Part shown: positions 8,558 through 18,000 of the stretch, in pieces | How positions within the stretch are numbered: the stretch's first letter is position 1 | How the letters are laid out: each line of letters begins with the position of its first letter | NCBI GenBank assembly: GCA_945874665.1 | Contig: CAMCHJ010000001.1 | Coordinates: 62,001 to 126,000 of the forward strand | Direction: 5' to 3' | Origin: Chitinophaga pinensis | GTDB lineage: Bacteria > Bacteroidota > Bacteroidia > UBA7662 | DNA length: 64,000 bases | The notes under the pieces: generated by a model | What the model saw: only the letters and a program-made list of their open reading frames with translations | What the model was told of the DNA's origin: nothing | Database searches by the model: none | Translations under genes and position numbers: made by a program

Positions 8558-10078
8558 CTATTGCATTTGCCGAGTAAAGGCTAAGATTTCATCCACAAAC
8601 TTGCGCTCATTGGCTAAACGTGGCACTTTGTTTTGGCCGCCTAATTTACCCCGCATTTTCATCCAATTATAAAAAGCACCATCCGGCATTACATGCACCA
8701 ATGGCGCCACGAGCGCTAGGTCTTTTTGCCGCTTAGCATCATAATCAGAATTAAGTTCGCGAAGCTTCTGGTCAAGCAGTTCATTGAACAATGCTTGGTC
8801 GCTAGGTTTGTGTTCAAATTCAATGAGCCATTCGTGCCCACCTTTACTATCGGAGGTTAAAAACACTGGACCAGCCGTGTAATCGCGTATGGTAGCCCCT
8901 GTAGCCAAACAAGCGGTTTGCAACGCCCCCTCCGCATTTTCTATGATGAGTTCCTCGCCAAAAGCATTGATAAAATGTTTGGTGCGTCCTGAAATAAGAA
9001 AACGGAAAGGATTCAGACAAGTAAATCGGATGGTATCACCGATGAGGTAACGCCACAACCCAGCATTGGTACTGATGATTACAGCGTAACTGCGATCTAC
9101 TTCAACCTCTTCAAGTGTATAGGTTTTCGGAAAAGACTGACCCATATCGCCGGGTTCCATAAACTCGAAATAAATCCCATAGTCGAGCATCAGCAGCATT
9201 TCTGAGCTGTTCGGCTGATCGGTAATGCCAAAAAAACCCTCCGAAGCGTTGTAGGTCTCCATGTACCACATCTTATTCGAAGGGATCAGCTCTTTAAATT
9301 GCTCTCGATAAGGCGTAAAGTTCACACCGCCATGGAAATAAACCTCTAGATTTGGCCAAATTTCAAGGATATTAGACTTTCCTGATTGCTCCAACATCCA
9401 CTTAAAAAGCACAATTAACCAGGTTGGTACACCTACCAAATTTGTTACGTTTTGGTTGAGTGTTTCTTGGCCAATTTTCACAACTTTATCTTCCCAATGC
9501 TCCAGCAAGGCCACAGAGAGCTCAGGGGTGCGAATAAACTCCGCCCAAAAAGGGAGGTTTTGCATCAGCACGGCTGACAAATCGCCGTAATAACTATCGC
9601 TGTTGAGGTGATTTATTTGATGGCTACCGCCTATTGTAAGGCCTTTACCAGAAAACATCTGAGTATCAGGATTTAAATTGCAGTAAATCGAAAGTAGGTC
9701 TTTGGTGCCTTTGTAATGGCAATCTTCTAAGGCCTCCTCTGAAACAGGAATAAATTTACTGCGATCGTTGGTTGTGCCAGAAGATTTTGCAAACCAACGC
9801 ACTTCAGAAGGCCATAAAATCTGCTGCTCTCCGCGCATCACGCGTTCAATGTATGGCTGCAATTGTTCGTAAGTACTTACAGGCACTCGCTGGCGATAGT
9901 CTTGAGCTGTTTTAATGCTTCCGTAATCATATTTTTTACCCCACTCTGTGTTTTTGGCACTGCTCAATAGCTTATTAAGCACATCCTCCTGCACTTCAAT
10001 AGGATACTTAATGAACAATTCCATTTGGTGCATCCGCTTCTTCATGAACCAGCTGAGCACCGAGTTGAGAACAGACAT
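8558..10078 (-). CDS. GH3-family (auxin-responsive promoter-like) acyl-adenylating protein
   Basis: A 506-residue protein of the GH3 superfamily. In plants GH3 enzymes adenylate plant-hormone acids and join them to amino acids; the bacterial substrates are unknown. Visible features include an ATP-binding SSGTTNDRSKFIP loop near residues 110-122, the MWYMETYNASEG motif in the middle, and ISTNAGLWRYLIGDTIRF. The C-terminal domain holds TKHFINAFGEELIIENAEGA. The start codon lies one base after the end of lptB, so it is the last gene of a recJ-lptB-GH3 unit. The protein appears complete. The family is clear; the reaction is inferred. Confidence 0.88.
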   Translation of the reverse strand: MSVLNSVLSWFMKKRMHQMELFIKYPIEVQEDVLNKLLSSAKNTEWGKKYDYGSIKTAQDYRQRVPVSTYEQLQPYIERVMRGEQQILWPSEVRWFAKSSGTTNDRSKFIPVSEEALEDCHYKGTKDLLSIYCNLNPDTQMFSGKGLTIGGSHQINHLNSDSYYGDLSAVLMQNLPFWAEFIRTPELSVALLEHWEDKVVKIGQETLNQNVTNLVGVPTWLIVLFKWMLEQSGKSNILEIWPNLEVYFHGGVNFTPYREQFKELIPSNKMWYMETYNASEGFFGITDQPNSSEMLLMLDYGIYFEFMEPGDMGQSFPKTYTLEEVEVDRSYAVIISTNAGLWRYLIGDTIRFTCLNPFRFLISGRTKHFINAFGEELIIENAEGALQTACLATGATIRDYTAGPVFLTSDSKGGHEWLIEFEHKPSDQALFNELLDQKLRELNSDYDAKRQKDLALVAPLVHVMPDGAFYNWMKMRGKLGGQNKVPRLANERKFVDEILAFTRQMQ

Positions 10079-10079
10079 A

Positions 10080-10817
10080 CTAATCGAGTACTTTACGTTT
10101 GAGTTCGAAATTCTTACCCAAATATAACTTTCTTACCTCTTCGTCGGCAGCTAAATCTTCGGCAATACCCGAACGTAGAATTTTACCTTCGAACAACAGG
10201 TAGGCCTTGTCGGTGATCGACAAGGTTTCGTTTACATTGTGGTCGGTAATGAGGATGCCTATGTTACGCTTCTTCAGTCTAAAAATAATCGACTGTATGT
10301 CCTCAACGGCAATCGGATCTACGCCTGCAAAAGGCTCATCAAGCAAAATAAAAGCGGGATTTACGGCCAAAGCACGAGCTATTTCGGTTCGGCGGCGCTC
10401 CCCTCCCGACAACACCTCGCCTTTATTGTGACGCACCTGATGTAAATTGAATTCCGAAAGCAGCTCTTCCAGCTTCGCCTTTTGCTCTGCTTTAGTCATT
10501 TTAGTCATTTCCATGACCGCTTTGATATTTTCTTCAACCGTGAGCTTGCGAAAAACCGAAGCCTCCTGCGGCAGATAGCCGATACCAATTTGCGCACGCT
10601 TGTACATGGGCAGGTCGGTGATGTTGCGGTCGTCGAGGTACACTGAGCCTTCGTCGCATTTCACTAAGCCCACAATCATGTAAAAACTGGTGGTTTTACC
10701 GGCACCATTAGGGCCTAACAAACCTACGATTTGGCCCTGCTCCACGCTTACCGACACATGGTCGACCACTGTGCGCTTTTTGTACCGCTTTACCAAATTG
10801 TCGGATCGTAAAATCAT
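10080..10817 (-). CDS. lptB: LPS export ABC transporter ATP-binding protein
   Basis: A 245-residue cytoplasmic ATPase that drives LptFG and so pulls lipopolysaccharide toward the outer membrane. It has Walker [13 protein letters not shown], the Q-loop [10 protein letters not shown] typical of LptB, the signature LSGGERRR, Walker [13 protein letters not shown] and the H-loop [11 protein letters not shown]. The ATG at 10817 gives the usual [10 protein letters not shown] start and lies one base from the recJ stop; longer in-frame starts would overlap recJ by over 100 bases. No lptF or lptG gene is in the window. Confidence 0.95.
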   Translation of the reverse strand: MILRSDNLVKRYKKRTVVDHVSVSVEQGQIVGLLGPNGAGKTTSFYMIVGLVKCDEGSVYLDDRNITDLPMYKRAQIGIGYLPQEASVFRKLTVEENIKAVMEMTKMTKAEQKAKLEELLSEFNLHQVRHNKGEVLSGGERRRTEIARALAVNPAFILLDEPFAGVDPIAVEDIQSIIFRLKKRNIGILITDHNVNETLSITDKAYLLFEGKILRSGIAEDLAADEEVRKLYLGKNFELKRKVLD

Positions 10818-10818
10818 A

Positions 10819-12516
10819 CTAATCGAATTTGATGTCTTTAATGTTGAGCTTGATGCTGGTAACCCCCCGCCATGTATTTTCATCAATAGTAAAGGCAATG
10901 TTAAACGGAATGCCTTTCGAGATGAGCGGAAAGTGCTCAGCATGCCCAAAAGCGATGGCGCTGAAGCCTACGCTACCGTCTTGTTGGAGACTTATTTGCA
11001 AGTGATTTTCGCCAACCACCCGCACATGACCATTACTAAATACCATTTTAGCGGTAAAAATGGGCTGCATATTTCCAGGGCCAAAAGGCGCGAACTGCTT
11101 CAGTACCCTGAAAAAACGGGCATTAATATCCTTTAATTGTATTTCTTGGTCAATTTCAAGTACAGGCACCAATTGCTCCTCGCGAATGGACTTGCCAACT
11201 ACCATTTCAAATTTTTTGCTAAAGGCTTCGATGTTTTCTTCCCGGATGGTGAGTCCAGCGGCATACTTATGACCTCCAAACTGATCTACTAATTCGGAGC
11301 ACTGCGAAATGGCATCGTGGATGTCGAACCCGTTTACAGAACGGGCTGAGCCGGTAAGAAAGCCATCTGCATGACTAAATACGATGGTAGGACGGTAATA
11401 CTGCTCTACCAAACGCGAGGCAACAATGCCAATAACGCCTTTGTGCCAATTAGGTCCATAGACCACTGTGGTTTTGCGAATCAAAAAATCTTCGTGCCCC
11501 TCCGCTACCAAAATGGCTTCGCGGGTAATATTTGCATCCACATCGCGGCGGTCGGTGTTGGTTTCATTGATGGTTTGTGCGCGACTTTCGGCTTCTTGCA
11601 TGTTGAGGCTCAACAGCAACTCAACCGCATTTTTCGCATCGCCCATCCTACCAGCTGCATTGATGCGCGGGGCAATGGTAAACACAATATCCGTAATCGT
11701 CAATTCCTTCTTGTCGCAACAAAGCTGAATGATGGCGCGAAGTCCCATGGTCGGATTCTCGTTCAGGCGCTTCAGTCCGAAATACGTCAAAATTCGGTTT
11801 TCCCCTAGAATCGGCACAATATCGGCAGCAATACTAACGGCCAACAAGTCGAGGGTTTGATAAATAAACTCGGGATCAATCTCGTGGCGCTGACTAAAAG
11901 CTTGTGTGAGCTTGAAACCTATGCCGCAGCCACTCAAATCTTTAAAAGGATAAGGGCAATCATGCTGCTTAGGGTTCAAAATGGCCGCCGCATCAGGTAA
12001 TTCCGCAGGCAAGTGGTGGTCAGTAATGATCACGGTTAAACCCAAACTGTTGGCATAAGCCACCTGTTCATTGGCTGTAATACCACAATCTAGCGTGATG
12101 ATGAGCTTGTAGTTGTTTTCTACAGCCCAATCAATGGCCTGCATCGAAACACCATAGCCTTCGCTGTGCCGATCTGGAATATAATAGCCTACTTGTTCGT
12201 AAATGTGCTTAAAAAATCGGTAGGTAACCGCCACCGCCGTAGTGCCATCTACATCATAATCACCATAAATCAGTATTTTATCCTGACTGCGGATGGCCTG
12301 TTCAATAATATCCACAGCCTTGCCCATGTCCTTCATTAAAAAAGGGTCATGCAAATTGGCTAGTTCTGGTCTAAAAAAATCTTTTGCGGCTTCGTAAGTG
12401 CTAACGCCTCGTCCAATCAGCAAACGTGCTATCAAGGGGTCTACATTAATGGCCGTTGCTAATTGGCCCACTGTTTCTTCTTGATGCTTAGGTTTATATA
12501 CCCATCGTTTGTCCAT
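10819..12516 (-). CDS. recJ: Single-stranded-DNA-specific exonuclease RecJ
   Basis: A 565-residue 5'-3' exonuclease acting on single-stranded DNA in recombination and repair. Motifs include [12 protein letters not shown] (83-94), TLDCGI (about 141-146), the DHH signature TDHHLP at 165-170, and GCGIGFKL. The DHHA1 part has [10 protein letters not shown], and a C-terminal OB-like domain has GPGNMQPIF. The length is typical of the family. It is the first gene of a minus-strand unit with lptB and the GH3 gene. An AGAGAGGAG stretch five bases before the ATG is one of the few Shine-Dalgarno-like sequences seen in this window. Confidence 0.95.
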   Translation of the reverse strand: MDKRWVYKPKHQEETVGQLATAINVDPLIARLLIGRGVSTYEAAKDFFRPELANLHDPFLMKDMGKAVDIIEQAIRSQDKILIYGDYDVDGTTAVAVTYRFFKHIYEQVGYYIPDRHSEGYGVSMQAIDWAVENNYKLIITLDCGITANEQVAYANSLGLTVIITDHHLPAELPDAAAILNPKQHDCPYPFKDLSGCGIGFKLTQAFSQRHEIDPEFIYQTLDLLAVSIAADIVPILGENRILTYFGLKRLNENPTMGLRAIIQLCCDKKELTITDIVFTIAPRINAAGRMGDAKNAVELLLSLNMQEAESRAQTINETNTDRRDVDANITREAILVAEGHEDFLIRKTTVVYGPNWHKGVIGIVASRLVEQYYRPTIVFSHADGFLTGSARSVNGFDIHDAISQCSELVDQFGGHKYAAGLTIREENIEAFSKKFEMVVGKSIREEQLVPVLEIDQEIQLKDINARFFRVLKQFAPFGPGNMQPIFTAKMVFSNGHVRVVGENHLQISLQQDGSVGFSAIAFGHAEHFPLISKGIPFNIAFTIDENTWRGVTSIKLNIKDIKFD

Positions 12517-12570
12517 AACTCCTCTCTATCAGCGTTTTATCAATTGTACTTTTTCGCAAAGCACGAACCC

Positions 12571-12578
12571 TAAAGATA
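12571..12578 (-). promoter_or_regulatory. -7-like box (TATCTTTA) for recJ
   Basis: On the minus strand this is one mismatch from TAnnTTTG, 54 bases before the recJ start. Confidence 0.35.
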
Positions 12579-12675
12579 CGCATGTACATGACATTTTTAT
12601 CCCTCGTTTTGCGCATCTATTTTAGCTTTTTCATCGGCAAAAAAAAGCACCGCCGCCGCTTCTCCTGCATTCTCT

Positions 12676-12683
12676 TATCTTTG
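12676..12683 (+). promoter_or_regulatory. Bacteroidota-type -7 box (TATCTTTG) for the epimerase gene
   Basis: Exact TAnnTTTG match, 13 bases before the start codon. Confidence 0.5.
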
Positions 12684-12696
12684 TAAAAAAGCGCTC

Positions 12697-13119
12697 ATGT
12701 TACTCCACATTGAACACATTGGCATTGCTGTCCGCTCCCTGCCTGACGCAAATGCCCTTTACACCCAGCTTTTAGGAGTTGCACCCTACAAGGAGGAAAG
12801 TGTTGCTTCGGAGCATGTAAATACCTCTTTTTTCAAAACCGGTGAAACGAAAATCGAATTACTTCAGGCGAGCGATCCCAGCAGCGCCATCGCCAAATTC
12901 ATCGAAAAAAAAGGCGAAGGTATCCATCACATCGCTTTTGAAGTAAGCGACATCCTGGCCGAAATGGCCCGCTTGAAGGCTGAAGGCTTTGTGCTACTGA
13001 ACGAGGAACCAAAAAAAGGGGCCGATAATAAACTAATCTGCTTCATCCACCCTAAAAGTGCGCATGGCGTTTTGGTGGAGCTATGCCAGGAAATAAAGGA
13101 AAACCCAGCTGCTATTTAA
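12697..13119 (+). CDS. mce: Methylmalonyl-CoA epimerase
   Basis: A 140-residue vicinal-oxygen-chelate protein that converts (R)- and (S)-methylmalonyl-CoA in propionyl-CoA metabolism. The metal ligands fit the family: IEHIGIAV near the N-terminus (His7), TKIELLQ with Glu, GEGIHHIAFEV in the middle, and GVLVELCQ with the final Glu. Size and motif order match known epimerases. The mutase genes are not in this window. The last eight bases overlap the end of the convergent gene on the minus strand. Confidence 0.92.
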   Translation: MLLHIEHIGIAVRSLPDANALYTQLLGVAPYKEESVASEHVNTSFFKTGETKIELLQASDPSSAIAKFIEKKGEGIHHIAFEVSDILAEMARLKAEGFVLLNEEPKKGADNKLICFIHPKSAHGVLVELCQEIKENPAAI

Positions 13120-13669
13120 AATCAAACACACTTTGAGGCACACTTCCTGCCTGAAAATCAGTTAGTTTTCCTTCTAGCAACGTGGTTTGCTTTGGGCTTT
13201 TAACCTGCCACTGCAGCAATACCCCATCGGCAGGCAAAAACCCCCAAATTTCGCCTTGTATTGGAGTGATCAACCGGTTGTGCGCCACTTTTATGGCGGT
13301 CGTGTACCAGCCTGTAAAAACAGCCCCATCTTTCAAAGTAAAGCGAAACGCTTGCGCTTCCATGCCCGATATAAGGCGTTTTTGGCCTGTTAATGTGATT
13401 TTTGGGGCTAACGGCGCTGCTATTTCGGTAGCAATTGGTTTCATTTCGCCCTTGGCCCACGCCATCAACTGCCCGTTGCTTTGGTATACATAGTGCAGCA
13501 CCTGGCCTTCATTGCGCGTAATATGCACCCGATTGGCCTCCAGTTGAAGCACAATTTCAGACGTATTGCCGCCCATTTTTTGCTCGTATGTGAGGGTGCC
13601 CTCAAACAGCTGGGCATTCACCACCGAGGCAAAGATCAAAAGCTGAACGAATACAAAAAGCTGCTTCAT
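13112..13669 (-). CDS. Secreted DUF4412-like protein of unknown function
   Basis: A 185-residue protein with an N-terminal signal peptide (about 1-19, ending VVNAQ) and a beta-rich mature part. It begins with FEGTLTYEQKMGG, and a GQKRLISGMEAQAFRF segment follows in the middle. The overall layout resembles DUF4412 and similar Bacteroidota periplasmic proteins, but I cannot confirm the family by eye. It probably acts in the periplasm or at the outer membrane. It lies tail to tail with mce and overlaps it by eight bases. No function is proposed. Confidence 0.8.
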   Translation of the reverse strand: MKQLFVFVQLLIFASVVNAQLFEGTLTYEQKMGGNTSEIVLQLEANRVHITRNEGQVLHYVYQSNGQLMAWAKGEMKPIATEIAAPLAPKITLTGQKRLISGMEAQAFRFTLKDGAVFTGWYTTAIKVAHNRLITPIQGEIWGFLPADGVLLQWQVKSPKQTTLLEGKLTDFQAGSVPQSVFDFK

Positions 13670-13751
13670 ATGCTATAAATTGAAAACACTAATGTCCGCT
13701 TTTCACAGCTACTTTGCAAAAATCTTTTTAAGAAGTGTTCTGCTTTACCAC

Positions 13752-13790
13752 AAAAACACAAAGCTGTTACCAACGAGTGACAACAGCTTT
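13752..13790 (-). terminator. Rho-independent terminator of kbl
   Basis: A perfect 9-bp stem (AAAGCTGTT 13760-13768 with AACAGCTTT 13782-13790) is followed on the minus strand by GTGTTTTTG. It sits 14 bases after the kbl stop. Confidence 0.75.
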
Positions 13791-13804
13791 ATGAGGACGC
13801 ACAA

Positions 13805-15004
13805 TTATTTAATAACCTGCATCGCTTTACCTACTTTGGTAAAAGCGGCAATGGCTTTGTCGAGATGGGCTTGGGTGTGTGCCGCCGACAGTTGCACGCG
13901 GATGCGGGCTTGTCCCTTTGCCACCACCGGGAAGAAAAATCCAATCACATAAATGCCTTCTTGAAGTAGCGCATTAGCCATGTCTTGGCTCAACTTGGCA
14001 TCGTACAGCATGATGGGGACAATAGCCGACTCGCCGTCTTTGATGTCGAAACCAGCATCTAAAATGCCTTTTTTGAAATATTTTACATTCCTCTCGAGGC
14101 GGTCGCGTAGCTCCGTGCTTTCATCCAGCATTTTGAACACCTCTAAAGAAGCGCCCACAATAGCAGGCGCGAGCGAATTGCTGAACAAATACGGGCGCGA
14201 GCGCTGACGCAACATTTCGATGATCGCTTTACGACCCGTAGTATAACCGCCCATGGCACCGCCTAAGGCCTTGCCAAGCGTGCCGGTGATGATATCGATT
14301 TTGCCCATGACCCCACAGAGCTCGGGGGTACCGCGACCAGTAGCACCTAAAAAGCCAGCGGCATGACATTCGTCGATCATGGTTAAGGCATCATATTTTT
14401 CGGCCAAAGCGACTACTTTGTCGAGCTGGGCCACATACCCATCCATGCTAAACACGCCATCGGTTACAATGATGATGTTCCGTGCACCGTCCTTCTTAGC
14501 CTGCTGCAGCTGCAGCTCGAGGTCGGCCATGTCGTTGTTTTGGTAGCGATACCGCTTGGCTTTGCACAAACGCACGCCATCGATGATGGAGGCGTGGTTC
14601 AGGCTGTCGCTTACAATGGCGTCTTCCTCACCAAAAAGCGGCTCAAATACCCCGCCATTAGCATCGAAGGCGGCAGCATACAAAATGGTATCGTCGGTAT
14701 GATAAAAGCGGGCAATGGTGGCCTCTAGTGTTTTATGGATGTCTTGCGTGCCACAAATAAACCGCACGCTGCTAACGCCAAATCCATGGCTATCGAGGGT
14801 GCGTTTGGCTGCGTCGATAACGCGCGGGTGATTCGACAAACCAAGGTAGTTGTTGGCGCAAAAATTCAAGACAGTCTCACCCGTATGGAGCTGTATTTCG
14901 GCATCCTGCGCCGAACTGATGATGCGCTCTCGCTTATACAAACCAGCGGCTTCAATGTCGGCCAGCTCTTTTTCCAGCAAGGGTTGTAGGTTCGTCTTGT
15001 ACAT
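13805..15004 (-). CDS. kbl: Glycine C-acetyltransferase (2-amino-3-ketobutyrate CoA ligase)
   Basis: A 399-residue PLP-dependent alpha-oxoamine synthase. It cleaves 2-amino-3-oxobutyrate with CoA to glycine and acetyl-CoA in threonine breakdown. Motifs are LNFCANNYLGLSNHP (about 46-60), SVRFICGTQ, the PLP ring-stacking region SDSLNHASIIDG, DECHAAGFLGATGRG (211-225) and the PLP lysine in TGTLGKALGG (Lys245). The ATG at 15004 starts the known MYKTNLQPLL-type N-terminus; a longer start has no family support. The neighbour ugd is divergent. No threonine dehydrogenase gene is in the window. Serine palmitoyltransferase and KAS-type relatives share the fold, but the sequence fits Kbl best. Confidence 0.92.
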   Translation of the reverse strand: MYKTNLQPLLEKELADIEAAGLYKRERIISSAQDAEIQLHTGETVLNFCANNYLGLSNHPRVIDAAKRTLDSHGFGVSSVRFICGTQDIHKTLEATIARFYHTDDTILYAAAFDANGGVFEPLFGEEDAIVSDSLNHASIIDGVRLCKAKRYRYQNNDMADLELQLQQAKKDGARNIIIVTDGVFSMDGYVAQLDKVVALAEKYDALTMIDECHAAGFLGATGRGTPELCGVMGKIDIITGTLGKALGGAMGGYTTGRKAIIEMLRQRSRPYLFSNSLAPAIVGASLEVFKMLDESTELRDRLERNVKYFKKGILDAGFDIKDGESAIVPIMLYDAKLSQDMANALLQEGIYVIGFFFPVVAKGQARIRVQLSAAHTQAHLDKAIAAFTKVGKAMQVIK

Positions 15005-15021
15005 TATTTTGAATTTAAGGC

Positions 15022-15029
15022 CAAAAATA
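15022..15029 (-). promoter_or_regulatory. Bacteroidota-type -7 box (TATTTTTG) for kbl
   Basis: Exact TAnnTTTG match on the minus strand, 17 bases before the ATG at 15004; it supports that start. Confidence 0.5.
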
Positions 15030-15150
15030 CAGCTTTGTTTTGAGCTTTTAAACGGCTTTCGGGGGTTAATACGCGCTGCAACCCCACTTTTAAACACCCA
15101 TCTTTGGCTGTTACAAACATGCTATCCCACAAAAACAAATGGTATTGCCT

Positions 15151-15158
15151 TATATTTG
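15151..15158 (+). promoter_or_regulatory. Bacteroidota-type -7 box (TATATTTG) for ugd
   Basis: Exact TAnnTTTG match, 21 bases before the ugd start. Confidence 0.5.
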
Positions 15159-15179
15159 CCATCAAAATCAAATAATTCC

Positions 15180-16496
15180 ATGAAAGTAGCAGTAGTAGGC
15201 ACGGGCTATGTAGGCTTGGTTACCGGCACCTGTTTTGCCGAAGTCGGCATTGAGGTGGTATGCATCGACATCGACCAAAAGAAAATAGACAATTTACATA
15301 AGGGCATCATGCCTATTTACGAGCCAGGCTTAGAGGAGATGGTATTGCGCAATGTAGCCAAGGGCCGCTTGCATTTCAGCACCAAGCTAGGCGAAGCCAT
15401 TCAAGGCGCCGAAGTGGTGTTTATTGCTGTTGGCACCCCTCCTGGTGAAGACGGCAGTGCCGATTTAAAATACGTAGTTGGAGTGGCGCGCGAAATTGGC
15501 GAGCACATGAACAATTATATGGTAGTGGTTACCAAATCGACCGTACCGGTAGGGACCAGCGAAAAGGTACGGGGCGCGGTGCAAACGGCCCTCGAAAAAC
15601 GAGGCCAGCAACTCGCTTTTGACGTGGCTTCTAACCCTGAGTTTTTGAAAGAAGGCGCGGCCATTGAAGACTTCCTGAAACCCGACCGCATTGTGGTAGG
15701 CACATCGAGCAAACAAGCAGAAGAAACCATCGGTAAATTGTATAAGCCGTTTACATTAAACGGGCATCCGGTAATTTACATGGACATTCCTTCCGCCGAA
15801 ATGACCAAATACGCCGCCAACGCGATGCTGGCAACAAAAATCAGCTTCATGAACGACATTGCCAATTTGTGCGAAATCATGGGCGCCGATGTAAATTGGG
15901 TGCGCAAAGGCATTGGTAGCGATGCTCGTATTGGTCACAAATTCATTTATCCTGGTGTTGGTTACGGCGGAAGCTGCTTTCCTAAAGATGTAAAAGCTCT
16001 CATTCGGACAGCACGGGAACATGGACACGACATGCGGATCCTCGAAGCAGTAGAGGCTGTAAACGATGACCAAAAAGAAGTGCTCTCAAGCAAAGTGGTA
16101 AAACACTTTGGGGAAAATTTAAGCGGAAAAACATTTGGTATTTGGGGCTTGAGCTTCAAACCCAAAACCGACGATATGCGTGAAGCGCCCTCTGTGGTCA
16201 TTATCAACGACCTTTTACGACGCGGCGCTAAAGTTCGGGCCTATGATCCCGTGGCCATGGAAGAAGCCAAGCATCAATTAGCCAACACCATTACCTATGC
16301 CAAAGACCCCAACGATGCTTTGTTAGACGTAGATGCCTTGCTTTTAATAACAGAATGGCCCGAATTCCGGATGCCGAACTTTGATGTGGTAAAAAAGCTC
16401 ATGAACCAACCGGTGATTTTTGATGGCCGTAACCAATACGACCGCCACGAATTGCGTGCAATGGGCTTTACTTATTATGGTATTGGTCTGCATTAA
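15180..16496 (+). CDS. ugd: UDP-glucose 6-dehydrogenase
   Basis: A 438-residue NAD-dependent enzyme that oxidises UDP-glucose to UDP-glucuronate, a precursor for capsule, exopolysaccharide and LPS sugars. The N-terminal Rossmann motif VVGTGYVGLVTG lies at 5-16, and FIAVGTPPGEDGSAD at 81-95. The catalytic cysteine is Cys266 in YGGSCFPKD, and the C-terminal NAD-like domain has GLSFKPKTDDMREAPS. The ATG at 15180 gives the canonical MKVAVVGTGYVG; upstream in-frame codons would overlap kbl on the other strand. It stands alone between its own -7 box and terminator. Confidence 0.95.
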   Translation: MKVAVVGTGYVGLVTGTCFAEVGIEVVCIDIDQKKIDNLHKGIMPIYEPGLEEMVLRNVAKGRLHFSTKLGEAIQGAEVVFIAVGTPPGEDGSADLKYVVGVAREIGEHMNNYMVVVTKSTVPVGTSEKVRGAVQTALEKRGQQLAFDVASNPEFLKEGAAIEDFLKPDRIVVGTSSKQAEETIGKLYKPFTLNGHPVIYMDIPSAEMTKYAANAMLATKISFMNDIANLCEIMGADVNWVRKGIGSDARIGHKFIYPGVGYGGSCFPKDVKALIRTAREHGHDMRILEAVEAVNDDQKEVLSSKVVKHFGENLSGKTFGIWGLSFKPKTDDMREAPSVVIINDLLRRGAKVRAYDPVAMEEAKHQLANTITYAKDPNDALLDVDALLLITEWPEFRMPNFDVVKKLMNQPVIFDGRNQYDRHELRAMGFTYYGIGLH

Positions 16497-16514
16497 GCAA
16501 CTATTTTCACTGCG

Positions 16515-16547
16515 AAGCCGCCATCTGTTTCAGGTGGCGGCTTTTTT
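16515..16547 (+). terminator. Rho-independent terminator of ugd
   Basis: A 9-bp perfect stem (AAGCCGCCA 16515-16523 with TGGCGGCTT 16535-16543) with a T-run to 16547. Confidence 0.9.
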
Positions 16548-16558
16548 GTAGACATAGG

Positions 16559-16581
16559 TTGGCGGCTTTTTAGCGGCCGCC
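16559..16581 (+). repeat. Second copy of the terminator arm with its own GC-rich hairpin
   Basis: TTGGCGGCTTTTT repeats the 3' arm and T-run of the ugd terminator. It can pair with the same 5' arm (16515-16522) or form its own stem GGCGGC (16561-16566) with GCCGCC (16576-16581). Confidence 0.5.
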
Positions 16582-16636
16582 TTGTCAAACAAACGTCACG
16601 CTTGTTGCAAGCCCTCCCTCGCAATAGATAAATGCT

Positions 16637-16644
16637 TAACTTCG
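16637..16644 (+). promoter_or_regulatory. -7-like box (TAACTTCG) for the TPR lipoprotein gene
   Basis: One mismatch to TAnnTTTG, 22 bases before the ATG. Confidence 0.35.
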
Positions 16645-16666
16645 TGCACCAAAAATCATTTCCCAC

Positions 16667-17206
16667 ATGAAGCAGTTTTTTTACTTCGCAATCGGCTTGT
16701 TGCTCTTGGCCAGTTGTGCTCAAAAAAAGGTAGACGAGCAGTCTGCGCTTACCGCTCGCATCGACAGTCTCGAAAATATTTTGCTCACCGATTCGCTCAA
16801 CCTCAGCGATGAGCCTGCTTCAGAAGTGATAAAGGCTTACCTTAAATACGCAGATACCTATCCAAAAGACAGCAGTGCTGTTGATTATCTCTTCAAAGCC
16901 GCCGATGTAATGCGCGGCATGTACCGCCACCAAGACGCTATCCAAGTATTGGAATTAGTGGTAAGCCGCTACCCAAAAAGCGATAAAGCACCCGCTGCCT
17001 TGTTCTATGCAGGTTTTATTTTACATGCCGATACCAAGCAAAACAACCTCGCTGTACCCTACTTCCAGCGTTTAATCGACGATTTCCCAGAGCATCCGTT
17101 AACCAACGATGCGCGAAATTTGATGCCGTTACTAAATATGAGCGAAGAGGAATTGCTAGACTTTTTGGAGCAACGAAATCCAGATACCAGCGAACTCGCG
17201 TCTTAA
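16667..17206 (+). CDS. TPR-containing lipoprotein
   Basis: A 179-residue protein with a lipoprotein signal (hydrophobic core about 5-15, lipobox LLASC with Cys17). A short coiled segment follows, and then two or three TPR-like helix pairs (about 48-150) with the YPKSDKAPAALFYAGFI and FPEHPLTNDARNLM patterns of BamD/YbgF-type repeats. It is probably anchored in the periplasm and binds other envelope proteins; the partner is unknown. The last four bases overlap the end of the convergent cdaA gene. Confidence 0.83.
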   Translation: MKQFFYFAIGLLLLASCAQKKVDEQSALTARIDSLENILLTDSLNLSDEPASEVIKAYLKYADTYPKDSSAVDYLFKAADVMRGMYRHQDAIQVLELVVSRYPKSDKAPAALFYAGFILHADTKQNNLAVPYFQRLIDDFPEHPLTNDARNLMPLLNMSEEELLDFLEQRNPDTSELAS

Positions 17207-18000
17207 TATTGCATCAAGGCCTTCAGGCGAGCGAGTAGTTTGTCCTTATTGATGTAAGGCTCCAACCGCCCGTTCACCGCCAATGAAATTTTCCCGGTTT
17301 CCTCCGAAACAATGAGCACCACAGCATCACTGTGCTCCGAAATACCGAGTGCCGAACGGTGGCGCATACCCAGCTCCTCAGGCAAATCTGGATTTTCAGT
17401 CATGGGCAGCACGCAACCTGCAGCTTTTAAGCGGCCCGAAGCGATGATTACCGCGCCGTCGTGGAGCGGACTTGTTTTGTTAAAGATACTCTCTATCACA
17501 CGAGCACTGGGCAGGGCATCGATTGCTTCGCCGGTATTCGCAAAAAATTGAAGTTCGGAGGTACGTGCGAAAACCAACAGGGCACCTGTTTTTTCAGCGG
17601 CCAAGTTTACAGAAGCGGTTACAATTTCTTCCATGCTATTTTCGGTCTCACCGCTGTTTTGAATGCCCTTCAAAAAGAGATTTCTTACCCATCCTTTTTG
17701 CTTAAAGCCTGTATTTTTACCGATTAGGAGTAAAAATCGCCTGATTTCAGGTTGAAAAAGGATGATGAGGGAGATGACCCCAACACCAATAAACTGTCCT
17801 AATATACGTGCCAAGAGGCGCAACTCGAGCGCATCCACCACCAAATAAAGCACGTAAATCGATACCAGACCAATGAGAATATTAACAGCCAAACTGCCTT
17901 TAACCAGTTTATAAAGCTGGTATAGCAAAAAAGCCACCAAACTGATGTCGATGATATCGCGCACATCGAGCGCTAAGAAGCCGAAATCAAAGAGTTTCAA
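17203..18000 (-). CDS. cdaA: Diadenylate cyclase CdaA (c-di-AMP synthase)
   Basis: A 265-residue membrane-bound enzyme that makes the second messenger cyclic di-AMP from two ATP. Three N-terminal membrane helices span about 14-95, and the DisA_N catalytic domain runs from about 115. The active-site motifs are intact: LHDGAVII (DGA) near 178-185 and GMRHRSALG (RHR) near 211-219. The start lies inside the end of folP (14-base overlap), so the two are probably translated from one mRNA. No CdaR or GlmM gene is beside it. In other bacteria c-di-AMP controls potassium uptake and cell-wall stress; here that is inferred. Confidence 0.95.
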   Translation of the reverse strand: MKLFDFGFLALDVRDIIDISLVAFLLYQLYKLVKGSLAVNILIGLVSIYVLYLVVDALELRLLARILGQFIGVGVISLIILFQPEIRRFLLLIGKNTGFKQKGWVRNLFLKGIQNSGETENSMEEIVTASVNLAAEKTGALLVFARTSELQFFANTGEAIDALPSARVIESIFNKTSPLHDGAVIIASGRLKAAGCVLPMTENPDLPEELGMRHRSALGISEHSDAVVLIVSEETGKISLAVNGRLEPYINKDKLLARLKALMQY

